From Candidatus Moranbacteria bacterium GW2011_GWE2_36_40 (GTDB lineage Bacteria; Patescibacteriota; Minisyncoccia; Moranbacterales; GWC2-37-73), in contig LBRX01000014.1 of the NCBI GenBank assembly GCA_000991645.1, positions 1-19,037 of the forward strand: a DNA stretch of 19,037 nt. Direction: 5' to 3'. Positions within the stretch are counted from its first letter, which is position 1; each line of letters begins with the position of its first letter. The notes beneath the pieces are model-generated. The model made no database searches. It saw only the letters and a list, made by a program, of their open reading frames with translations, and was not told the origin of the DNA. The position numbers were made by a program, and so were the translations under genes. Shown in pieces: positions 1 through 6,105 of the stretch.

Positions 1-168
1 TATACAGCAGTTGTGGTAATTGTCAGTTTTGCTCCAATTCATCCCTGTGGGTCTTTGGGGACACCACAGGGAGTTCTTGTCGCAATGCCTTTAAAAAAAG
101 ACAAAAATCAAATTTTCTTATACGATAAATCAGTGTATAATGAGATTAACAACAAGATAAAAAATTGA
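1..168 (+). CDS. C-terminal end of an unidentified protein (5' truncated)
   Basis: Frame 1 is open from the first base to a TGA at 166-168, giving 55 residues. It starts with a hydrophobic stretch (YTAVVVIVSFAP) and ends in a Lys/Asn-rich polar tail. The mix looks like a real protein end, perhaps the last membrane segment or secreted part of a small envelope protein, but I recognise no family. The start lies outside the window. Its stop touches the first copy of the intergenic repeat at 168-205, so the repeat may have been inserted at, or define, the gene's end. Confidence is limited by the short length. Confidence 0.45.
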   Translation, partial: YTAVVVIVSFAPIHPCGSLGTPQGVLVAMPLKKDKNQIFLYDKSVYNEINNKIKN

Positions 169-205
169 CATCGTCCAACAACTCATATCTGGCTCAAGAA
201 ATTGA
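168..205 (+). repeat. Intergenic repeat, copy 1 (38 bp)
   Basis: This segment matches 1048-1085 at 36 of 38 positions, including an identical 29-bp run starting AACAACTCATATCTGG. Both copies precede a gene for a membrane-anchored protein. Copy 1 continues into structured DNA: AAGAAATTGA (196-205) is perfectly complemented by TCAATTTCTT (229-238), and GTCGCT/AGCGAC form a hairpin at 253-268. Both copies can be read as the same peptide (NNSYLAQEID), but neither belongs to a credible gene. Confidence 0.75.
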
Positions 206-382
206 CACTTTAAAATTTCAGATGAAAATCAATTTCTTTCTGCCCAAATCCCGTCGCTCACGAGCGACAGGACTTCAAATGATGCAAAAACGTTATGTGC
301 ATTATCCAGAAATTTCTTTATCTATTCGAATATTTTTTAGCGGAATGCGGAACGCAAATTCAATAATTTTTTAAACTAATTT

Positions 383-1003
383 ATGAAAAACAAAAAGTTA
401 GTTGGTGTTGTGGTTTTTATCTTAGTGATAACTGTTGGAGTTATTAGTTGGATGTTTGCAAAAAAAACACAAGCACCGGCATCACAAGTAGTTATAACTC
501 AGCCAATTACACCAGCTGATGAAATTGCTGACTGGCATAAATATTTAAATACAAAATATGGATTTGAAATTAAATATCCAAAAAATTGGCAACTAGATTC
601 GGATATAAATGCAATTAGTGACCAGATAGGATTTACGCATAGAAGTGTCATTGAATCTGGTGGCACAAAAATGTTTGATGTTGATGGTATGAGTATGACT
701 AGTATGTTTAATTCTAATGTTGTTGTTTCTAATATTTCTAATAAGGGATCAATAGATGAAAATGTAACAGAATTAAAAATAACAAACGGAGATCTTGAAA
801 ATTTTATACCAATAGTAAATGGTAAAGTTTTTTATTCTATAGAGAGGGGTCCAGCTGATGCAATGCCGTTGCCATCGGCAGTTATTATTGGTAATAATGC
901 TGCCTTTTATGTATTATATCAATATTCTGAGAAACAATTGACATTTGATCAAGCAGAAACATTGTTTAAAAAGATTCTTTCAACTTTTAAATTCACAAAA
1001 TAA
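383..1003 (+). CDS. Membrane-anchored extracytoplasmic protein, unknown function
   Basis: The 206-aa product has a Lys-rich N-terminus and one hydrophobic segment at about residues 5-25 (VGVVVFILVITVGVISWMF). A short Ala/Pro/Thr linker follows, then a polar domain that should face outside. The domain opens with KYGFEIKYPKNWQL, a pattern common in secreted PsbP-like or lipoprotein-type domains (Y-G-F-x-x-x-Y-P-x-x-W). No lipobox cysteine or catalytic motif is visible. ATG 383 is the first start before the membrane segment and has no SD. The gene sits between two copies of a 38-bp repeat and next to another membrane-anchored protein, suggesting a lineage-specific surface-protein region. The function is unknown. 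Confidence 0.8.
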   Translation: MKNKKLVGVVVFILVITVGVISWMFAKKTQAPASQVVITQPITPADEIADWHKYLNTKYGFEIKYPKNWQLDSDINAISDQIGFTHRSVIESGGTKMFDVDGMSMTSMFNSNVVVSNISNKGSIDENVTELKITNGDLENFIPIVNGKVFYSIERGPADAMPLPSAVIIGNNAAFYVLYQYSEKQLTFDQAETLFKKILSTFKFTK

Positions 1004-1047
1004 ATGCGCCAAAAAATAAATACATTAAAGAAGAAGAATTGCCAAAC

Positions 1048-1085
1048 ACATCGTTGAACAACTCATATCTGGCTCAAGAAATTGA
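1048..1085 (+). repeat. Intergenic repeat, copy 2 (38 bp)
   Basis: This is the second copy of the repeat at 168-205, with two mismatches. Just after it CAAATGAA/TTCATTTG form a perfect 8-bp hairpin (1099-1119). One frame is open through the repeat to a TAG near 1160 and reads as a plausible peptide (NNSYLAQEIDAFISQM). It may therefore be a remnant of a duplicated coding end rather than a purely structural element. Confidence 0.75.
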
Positions 1086-1178
1086 TGCTTTTATATCTCA
1101 AATGAATTCTTTTCATTTGCTGACGAAAAATTATTCGGGCAATTTTTATTTTTTATTTTAGCGAATCTCATAAAAATT

Positions 1179-2060
1179 ATGAAGAAAATATTAATAACTG
1201 CCGGCTCAGTAATGGCAATAATATTTTTAGCTTTTGGTACATGGTTTATTATTAACAGAACCACATTTGGAAAAGAAAAAATATTTGAATATGCGGGTGA
1301 CAAATATTATAAAGGATTCTCTTCAATTTATTATCGCGATTTCGAATATTTAATTGATCTTGGGTGGGGATTTAAATATATTCCATTGGTTAATAAAATT
1401 GACGGAGCAGATTCAGAATCCTTTGTAGGCATAAGAGGCACTGCGTCAAGTGGCAGCCCATATCTTAAGGATAAAAATGCAATTTATTATAATGGAAAAA
1501 AATTAGAAGGAATTGATGCGGCAAGCTTCGAGGTTCTTAATTATCCGTCAAGCGATATAAATATTTACGCCAAAGACATTAATCATGTTTATCTAGTTTA
1601 TGATAGTGGTGTGAGTATTGTTGGCGTAGTAGCTGATCCTAGAACCTTTAATTTTATACGTGAAAGTAGTATCGCTAAGGATTCTCGTAATATTTATTAT
1701 TATGAAGGTGAAACTAGCAGGAATGATAGAAGTTTAAAAATAATAGCTGGCGCAGATCTGGCATCCTTTGTATCGTTGGGTCATAATTTCTATAAAGATA
1801 ATACCAACATTTATTATAGGGGTAAAAAAATAGAAACAGCTGATTATCAAACTTTTGATACTACCACATTAGCATGGAAGGGCTACTTTAGGGATAAAAA
1901 TTATGTTTATTATGATTTAATAGAGAGTGAAGGAATAGTATTTGGAGCCGATCCAAATACTTTTCATCAAATTCAATCTGGGGACAGTCGTTACGCAAGA
2001 GATAGTCTTTTTGAGGATAAAAATTACATGTACGAGTTTGGAAGAAGAGTAAGCAAGTAG
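1179..2060 (+). CDS. DKNYY-repeat membrane-anchored protein
   Basis: The 293-aa protein has one N-terminal membrane segment (about residues 4-25) and a long extracytoplasmic part built from repeats. The recurring unit is D-K-N-x-x-Y-Y followed by a G-A-D-x-x-(S/T)-F turn: KDKNAIYYNGKKLEGIDAAS, YAKDINHVYLVY, KDSRNIYYYE, YKDNTNIYYRGKKI, RDKNYVYYDL and EDKNYMYEFG. This is the signature of the DKNYY family, usually predicted as surface or adhesion-type repeats; no enzymatic residues are known. The start at ATG 1179 places the Lys-Lys pair just before the hydrophobic segment, and there is no SD. It follows the second copy of the 38-bp repeat. Family recognition is good; function is unknown. Confidence 0.85.
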   Translation: MKKILITAGSVMAIIFLAFGTWFIINRTTFGKEKIFEYAGDKYYKGFSSIYYRDFEYLIDLGWGFKYIPLVNKIDGADSESFVGIRGTASSGSPYLKDKNAIYYNGKKLEGIDAASFEVLNYPSSDINIYAKDINHVYLVYDSGVSIVGVVADPRTFNFIRESSIAKDSRNIYYYEGETSRNDRSLKIIAGADLASFVSLGHNFYKDNTNIYYRGKKIETADYQTFDTTTLAWKGYFRDKNYVYYDLIESEGIVFGADPNTFHQIQSGDSRYARDSLFEDKNYMYEFGRRVSK

Positions 2061-2412
2061 AATAAAAAATAAAATTTGCCCAAATAATCTCGCTATCGCT
2101 CGGAATTCATTTGCATCAGCTAATAGCGTGTATGCTTACGGTTTTCTCCGAAAGCCTCCACCCAAATTCGTTTTCTCCGCCAGCTGGCGGATTCAAACGA
2201 ACTTCGCATGTGAGTAACGTTCGAAATGTCGCTCCCTCCAGTCGCTCCTATTTCGAATATCGTGCGCGGATACCGCGCACGTTATCGGAAATATTAAAAA
2301 ACAAATTCATTAATAATTTTTTTCAAGCCCTTTTGAAATTCAGGGTAGGAATTCACTCTTAACCATAAATATGATAAAATAATGACAGGTTTTAATTAAT
2401 CATAAACTACTG
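2061..2412. repeat. Palindrome-rich spacer between the DKNYY and RhuM genes
   Basis: No credible gene lies in these 350 bases, but they are densely self-complementary and visibly richer in G+C than their surroundings. There is a 16-bp perfect palindrome TCCGCCAGCTGGCGGA (2176-2191) flanked by TTCGTTT and AAACGAA. TTCGAAAT (2220-2227) pairs with ATTTCGAA (2250-2257). GTGCGCGG-ATA-CCGCGCAC (2262-2280) is a perfect hairpin. A variant of the 16-mer recurs at 9833-9848 inside another repeat. The spacer looks like a composite of mobile or REP-like palindromic units, or a recombination site. Confidence 0.6.
2352..2380 (+). promoter_or_regulatory. Candidate promoter for the RhuM-family gene
   Basis: TTCACT and TAAAAT are separated by 17 bases, which is a moderate sigma-70-type match. 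Transcription would start near 2387, leaving a leader of about 26 nt without an SD before ATG 2413. Confidence 0.4.
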
Positions 2413-3435
2413 ATGTTAAAAAAGAATCATAAAATTAGCATAAAGAATGAACTGACTGAATTTCTGCTTTATACAGCTCCAAGTGGCAAGGTAAAGGTGG
2501 AAATTTATTTTCATGACGAAAATATTTGGCTAACTCAAGATAAAATGGCCAAATTGTTTGGCGTGCAGCAGCCCGCTATTGCTAAACATTTGAAAAATAT
2601 TTTTGAAAGCGGTGAATTATTAGAAAGTTCAGTTCATTCCATTTTGGAATATGCTGCCAGTGATGGTAAAAAGTATCAAACGAAATTTTATAATCTTGAT
2701 GCTATAATTTCTGTTGGCTATCGAGTAAATTCAGCGCAAGCCACTCAATTCCGCATATGGGCGACAGAAAGACTCAATGAATACATCATCAAGGGTTTTA
2801 CCATGGACGACGAGAGATTAAAGAATGGAAAATATTTTGACAAAGATTATTTTCTTGAACTTCTAGAAAGAGTTCGTTCTATTCGCGCCAGCGAAAGAAA
2901 AATTTATCAGCAAATTACAGATATTTTTGCTGAATGTAGTTTGGATTATAGTCCCACATCGGAAATTGCTAAAAATTTTTACGCAATGATTCAAAATAAA
3001 TTTCACTTTGCTATTACTGGCAAAACCGCAGCGGAAATCATTCATGAAACAGTAGATAAGCAAAAGCCGTTTATGGGGCTTAAGACCTGGAAAAATTTAC
3101 CAAAGGGCAGGATTCTTAAATCTGACACGGTTATTGCTAAGAATTATCTTAATGAAGACAAGATAAAAAAACTGGAAAGAGGTATTATTGGATATTTTGA
3201 CTACATCGAAAGACTGATTGAAAATCATACCCCTCTTACAATGGAAAAACTGGCTGAATCCGTCAACCAATTTTTGGAATTTAATAAGTATGAAGTACTT
3301 GAGGGAAAAGGTAAAGTTTCTCACGCTCAAGCAGAACAAAAAGCATCTCAGGAATATGATGAATACAACAAAACACAGAAAATAGAATCTGATTTTGACA
3401 AATTCGTGAAATCTTTACCGACAGAAGAGAAATAA
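2413..3435 (+). CDS. RhuM-family (virulence RhuM) protein
   Basis: The 340-aa protein matches the RhuM family end to end. It has an N-terminal helix-turn-helix-like segment (IWLTQDKMAKLFGVQQPAIA, about residues 38-57) followed by KHLKNIFESGEL. The family block YNLDAIISVGYRVNS (about 93-107) comes next, then FRIWATERLNEYIIKGF and DDERLK near 131-136. The C-terminal half is helical, with a Glu/Lys/Gln-rich tail. RhuM was named from a Salmonella pathogenicity island; relatives lie on mobile and defence-associated loci and their biochemical role is not established. The DNA-binding-like N-terminus suggests nucleic-acid contact (inference). The gene stands alone next to palindromic DNA, consistent with accessory origin. 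There is no SD at ATG 2413. Confidence 0.9.
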   Translation: MLKKNHKISIKNELTEFLLYTAPSGKVKVEIYFHDENIWLTQDKMAKLFGVQQPAIAKHLKNIFESGELLESSVHSILEYAASDGKKYQTKFYNLDAIISVGYRVNSAQATQFRIWATERLNEYIIKGFTMDDERLKNGKYFDKDYFLELLERVRSIRASERKIYQQITDIFAECSLDYSPTSEIAKNFYAMIQNKFHFAITGKTAAEIIHETVDKQKPFMGLKTWKNLPKGRILKSDTVIAKNYLNEDKIKKLERGIIGYFDYIERLIENHTPLTMEKLAESVNQFLEFNKYEVLEGKGKVSHAQAEQKASQEYDEYNKTQKIESDFDKFVKSLPTEEK

Positions 3436-3521
3436 GGAGTTTTAAAAAATGAAATTCACCCCTGATATGTGGTAAATTTGCATATTTGCAATCGCCTTAT
3501 TCCAATGCGGATACTATTATT

Positions 3522-3585
3522 AGAATAAGAGCCGTTCTTATTCTGATTACTGAAGTTTGTATACAAACTAGTATACTTTGTATAC
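3522..3585. promoter_or_regulatory. Palindrome cluster downstream of RhuM (hairpin plus three GTATAC sites)
   Basis: AGAATAAGA (3522-3530) and TCTTATTCT (3536-3544) are perfect arms around a 5-nt loop with no T-run after them, so this is not a standard terminator. GTTTGTATACAAAC (3555-3568) is a perfect 14-bp palindrome, and its core GTATAC recurs at 3571-3576 and 3580-3585. Spaced palindromes like these resemble operator sites for a dimeric regulator. The surrounding gap (3436-3702) has no credible gene; an SD-like GGAG precedes only an 8-codon frame (3449-3475). Confidence 0.4.
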
Positions 3586-3702
3586 ATTGTAAAATAGATG
3601 TAAACAAGCCATGAAAAATATTAAAAATGGCCTTAATATGGTTTAAAAATAAATACGGACAATCGTACATTTATAAAAAATACGTTGATATTTTCAGTAA
3701 TA

Positions 3703-4176
3703 ATGAATAATTCTATGAAATATAAACACACCCAAATTGGTTACTTGATGTTGGTTGTTACGTTGGCTGTGGCGGTGCTTTTTGCACAGGCTTATATTAT
3801 GGCTGCTGCAGAGCCACCCTCGGCTGATTCGGGTACGAATCTTCTTGTTACTACTGTAATGGCATTAATTTTGCTTATTCTTGCTTCCTTTGTGTTACTC
3901 CAAACAATTATTGATGAAGAATATTTACGAATCAAATTTGGTTATGGTATTTTTAGAAAAAAGTTTTCGCTTAATGATGTAATTTCCGCTAAAGCCGTGA
4001 AGAATCATTGGTATTATGGGTGGGGAATAAAGATGTGGTTCAAGCCCAGGATGTGGATCTATAGTGTTTCCGGTTTTGACGCGGTTGAAATCACGCTAAA
4101 AAATGGTAAAACATATAGGCTTGGCACGGATGAACCTGGAAAATTAGAACAAGCAATTTTGCAATCAATTAAATAA
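3703..4176 (+). CDS. Two-helix membrane protein with PH-like domain
   Basis: From ATG 3703 the product is 157 aa. It has a hydrophobic segment near residues 12-33, a short Pro/Ser/Asp loop outside, and a second membrane segment near 47-68. A cytoplasmic domain of about 85 residues then begins DEEYLRIKFGYGIFRKKFSL and ends KNGKTYRLGTDEPGKLEQAI. Two transmembrane helices followed by a small beta domain of this kind match the bacterial PH (bPH2/DUF304-like) membrane-protein architecture, whose role is unclear. A TTG at 3685 would add six residues, and ATG 3715 is also possible; I prefer 3703 because it is an ATG close to the helix. No SD is present. It is convergent with the next gene. Confidence 0.75.
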   Translation: MNNSMKYKHTQIGYLMLVVTLAVAVLFAQAYIMAAAEPPSADSGTNLLVTTVMALILLILASFVLLQTIIDEEYLRIKFGYGIFRKKFSLNDVISAKAVKNHWYYGWGIKMWFKPRMWIYSVSGFDAVEITLKNGKTYRLGTDEPGKLEQAILQSIK

Positions 4177-4218
4177 TGGAAAACGAAGAGGAAAATATAT
4201 CCAACTCCGTTTGAAAAA

Positions 4219-4497
4219 TCATTCAGTAGCTTTCGGTGCATCTGGCTTTTTGCCGATAATTTTGAAGAAGTAATTCCACTTTTGACCAGTTTTACAAAGT
4301 TCCTTGGTGTCGTTCATGGCGCGCTCAACGATTTGTTTGTTGTATTGTTTGCAGACACGAAAAATGGAGCCGCGTTTGTCATTGGGCACATCAAAATCTT
4401 TTATTATTTTAAGTGCCAATTCTTGCCACTGATAAGCAGGAGCTTTTTTAACAACTCTTTTTTTCATTAATTCTCCAAATGTTTTTAAATCGCTCAT
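4219..4497 (-). CDS. Conserved-looking 92-aa protein of unknown function
   Basis: This small basic protein has no signal or membrane segment. After a Lys-rich start (MKKRVVKKAP) it is mostly predicted helix (YQWQELALKIIKDF, GSIFRVCKQYNKQIVERAMN) with aromatic residues near the end (WNYFFKIIG) and a disordered Pro/Ala tail. The composition suggests a small nucleic-acid-binding or winged-helix-like fold, but I recognise no family and this is only an impression. The minus-strand frame is preferred over the overlapping plus-strand frame at 4282-4470 because its composition is far more protein-like. There is no SD. It is convergent with the PH-like membrane protein gene with 42 bases between the stops. 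Confidence 0.65.
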   Translation of the reverse strand: MSDLKTFGELMKKRVVKKAPAYQWQELALKIIKDFDVPNDKRGSIFRVCKQYNKQIVERAMNDTKELCKTGQKWNYFFKIIGKKPDAPKATE

Positions 4498-4583
4498 ATG
4501 GTGTATCTTTGTTTCTGCTAGAATTTAATATAGGGCTTTCTTTGCATGCTATTATTGTATCAGTTTGGAAAAGAAAAAAATAC

Positions 4584-4612
4584 TTGACTTTTCTTTAAAA
4601 AAAGAGTATAAT
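4584..4612 (+). promoter_or_regulatory. Strong sigma-70-type promoter P1 upstream of thpR
   Basis: TTGACT and a perfect TATAAT are separated by 17 bases. Transcription should start near 4619, only about a dozen bases before an intrinsic terminator-like hairpin (4630-4658). A transcript from here would be about 40 nt unless it reads through. Confidence 0.75.
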
Positions 4613-4629
4613 ATAGAGATAGTGATAGG

Positions 4630-4658
4630 CAGTTTGCTTTTCGCAAGCTGTTTTTTTT
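4630..4658 (+). terminator. Intrinsic terminator directly behind promoter P1
   Basis: CAGTTTGC and GCAAGCTG form an 8-bp stem with one G-U pair around a TTTTC loop, followed by eight Ts. No plus-strand gene ends just upstream, so it probably acts on transcripts from the promoter at 4584-4612. It would be either an attenuator for thpR or the end of a tiny RNA. Confidence 0.7.
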
Positions 4659-4685
4659 GTTGATTTTATTGCTGTTTTCTATTAT
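4657..4685 (+). promoter_or_regulatory. Promoter P2 of thpR, giving a near-leaderless mRNA
   Basis: TTGTTG and TATTAT are separated by 17 bases. The -10 ends nine bases before ATG 4695, so the start point should lie within about three bases of the codon. There is no SD, consistent with leaderless translation. Confidence 0.55.
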
Positions 4686-4694
4686 ACTTGCATA

Positions 4695-5234
4695 ATGCAA
4701 AAGAAAAAAATATTTATTGAAATACAGATTCCAGGACAATTGAAAAGACGGTTGGCTCAAATTGTGGCCAAGTGGTCTGATTTGCCGATAAAATGGATGA
4801 AAGAAGAAAATTTGCACATCACAGTGGCTTTCGTTGGCTATGTTGATGAGAGTGTCTTGCCAGATATTTGTGAAAAAGTTTCTGAAGCCGTGGAAGAATT
4901 TGAGGCTTTTGATTTGGAATTTTCTTCTGTTGAATTGGGACCAGAGAAAGATGACCCCAAAATGGTTTGGCTTACTGGCGAACCTTCGGTGGAGCTCGGA
5001 ATGCTTAATGAGGTTGTTGAAAGAGCATTGGGTATGCGCCCAACTTCACACAAGGAATTTCGTCCACACATAACTCTTGGGCGTATTCGCAAGTTGAAAT
5101 GGGATGAACTTGTTGAACAGCCGGAAATTTCAGAAAAACTTAACGTTTCCATGACTGTGGACAGCGTTTCCATCATGGAAAGCAAGGGTGGGGGAGCAGA
5201 ATATGTTTCCTTGGAGGAATGCCCACTTGTTTAA
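4695..5234 (+). CDS. thpR: RNA 2',3'-cyclic phosphodiesterase (2H family, ThpR/LigT-like)
   Basis: The 179-aa protein is a 2H phosphoesterase. The two catalytic H-x-T motifs are present: HITVAF at His41/Thr43 and HITLGR at His125/Thr127. The family landmarks F-I-x-I (residues 7-10) and FRPHITLGR are also there, and the length is usual. ThpR hydrolyses 2',3'-cyclic phosphate ends of RNA to 2'-phosphates and can show 2'-5' RNA ligase activity in vitro; it is cytoplasmic. The gene is a single unit with two promoters, one separated from it by a terminator, so expression could be attenuated. ATG 4695 has no SD but lies right behind a -10 element. The assignment is firm; the physiological substrate is not known. 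Confidence 0.92.
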   Translation: MQKKKIFIEIQIPGQLKRRLAQIVAKWSDLPIKWMKEENLHITVAFVGYVDESVLPDICEKVSEAVEEFEAFDLEFSSVELGPEKDDPKMVWLTGEPSVELGMLNEVVERALGMRPTSHKEFRPHITLGRIRKLKWDELVEQPEISEKLNVSMTVDSVSIMESKGGGAEYVSLEECPLV

Positions 5235-5259
5235 AGAATATGTTAATCGTTCGAATGCC

Positions 5260-5340
5260 TTTTTATTTTTGTCACGGAAAAACAATTGCAACTTTTGACA
5301 TAACGCCAATGTGACTTGTTTTTAGTGAAAAAATAAAAAT
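5260..5340. repeat. Long imperfect hairpin upstream of the WecG-type gene
   Basis: The left arm 5260-5285 (TTTTTATTTTTGTCAC, GG, AAAAACAA) pairs with the right arm 5316-5340 (TTGTTTTT, A, GTGA, AAAAAATAAAAA). The stem is about 24 bp with small bulges around a 30-nt loop. There is no obvious terminator on either strand. It resembles the hairpin at 7696-7781 in size and layout, though not in sequence. Confidence 0.55.
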
Positions 5341-5361
5341 CATTCTTACTCTAATAATCGC

Positions 5362-6105
5362 GTGAATATTTTAGGTGTTAGGATTGATAACTTGAACAAA
5401 AAGGAAATTCTTGAAAAAATAGAATTTTTTTTGACTGAAGAAACTTTTCATCACATTGCCACGGTTAATCCGGAGTTTATCTTGAGGGCGCAGAGAGATC
5501 TTGGTTTTAAAAGCATATTAAATAATTCCGATTTGAATGTGGCTGATGGTGTTGGGATTTGGTATGCATTTTTGCGAAATTTTGCATATCTCAAAAACAG
5601 AATGGCAGGAGTTGATTTGATGGAAGAGGTGTTGAAAATTGCAAATGAGAAAAATGAAACTATTTTTTTGGCCATACATAGAAATGGTTTGAGCTTGTTT
5701 GAAGAAATCAAAGGCGTTTTGAATGAAAAATATCCAAACCTGATTGTTGATGGAATGAATATTGATCCCAGAAAAAACAAGAAGATATTGGCTCGTATCA
5801 ATCACGCAATTGTTTTTTGCAATTTTGGCTTTCCTGAACAGGAAAAGTTTATAAATTTGTTGAAAAAGAAACATAATTCAGACTTGCGATTAAGTGGCTA
5901 TCAAGGTAAAATAAGATTAGCCATGGGAGTTGGCGGAAGTTTTGATTTTATTACTAAAAAGATAAGGCGTGCTCCAAGGTGGATGCAGAAAATTGGTCTT
6001 GAATGGCTTTGGCGATTTATCTTAGAGCCAAGATATAGAGTAAAAAGAATTTTTAATGCAGTGGTTGTTTTTCCGATAAAGATTATTTTTAAAAACACAA
6101 AATGA
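5362..6105 (+). CDS. WecG/TagA/CpsF-family glycosyltransferase
   Basis: The 247-aa protein belongs to the GT26 (WecG/TagA/CpsF) family. These enzymes transfer a sugar such as N-acetylmannosamine or its uronate to a lipid-linked intermediate at the inner membrane face. Landmarks in order are TVNPEF (34-39), ADGVG with the conserved Asp62, RMAGVDL (80-86), GFPEQE (156-161) and GVGGSFDF (189-196). The C-terminal block RAPRWMQKIGLEWLWRFILE is followed by basic RYRVKR; this appendage usually binds membrane. The start is GTG 5362, since no earlier or nearby ATG keeps the conserved N-terminus (NILGVRIDNL). There is no SD. Its last four bases overlap the glutamyl-tRNA synthetase start, indicating co-transcription. 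The sugar donor and acceptor cannot be told from sequence. Confidence 0.9.
   Translation: MNILGVRIDNLNKKEILEKIEFFLTEETFHHIATVNPEFILRAQRDLGFKSILNNSDLNVADGVGIWYAFLRNFAYLKNRMAGVDLMEEVLKIANEKNETIFLAIHRNGLSLFEEIKGVLNEKYPNLIVDGMNIDPRKNKKILARINHAIVFCNFGFPEQEKFINLLKKKHNSDLRLSGYQGKIRLAMGVGGSFDFITKKIRRAPRWMQKIGLEWLWRFILEPRYRVKRIFNAVVVFPIKIIFKNTK

Noticed and set aside
170..297. Canonical integron attC site (GTCCAAC ... GTTATGT)
   Set aside because: The left box fits RYYYAAC but the right box does not fit GTTRRRY and the two do not pair well. It is kept only as a hypothesis for computational testing.
297..306. Possible DnaA box (TTATCCAGA)
   Set aside because: It is a single imperfect match without a cluster, so there is no support for an origin here.
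165..374. 69-codon frame running through the first 38-bp repeat
   Set aside because: It starts at a TTG inside the previous gene's stop region, crosses a palindromic hairpin and ends in low-complexity sequence. Only the repeat part resembles a peptide.
2111..2362. 83-codon plus-strand frame in the palindromic spacer
   Set aside because: The codons are dictated by the palindromes; composition is unlike a protein and there is no start signal.
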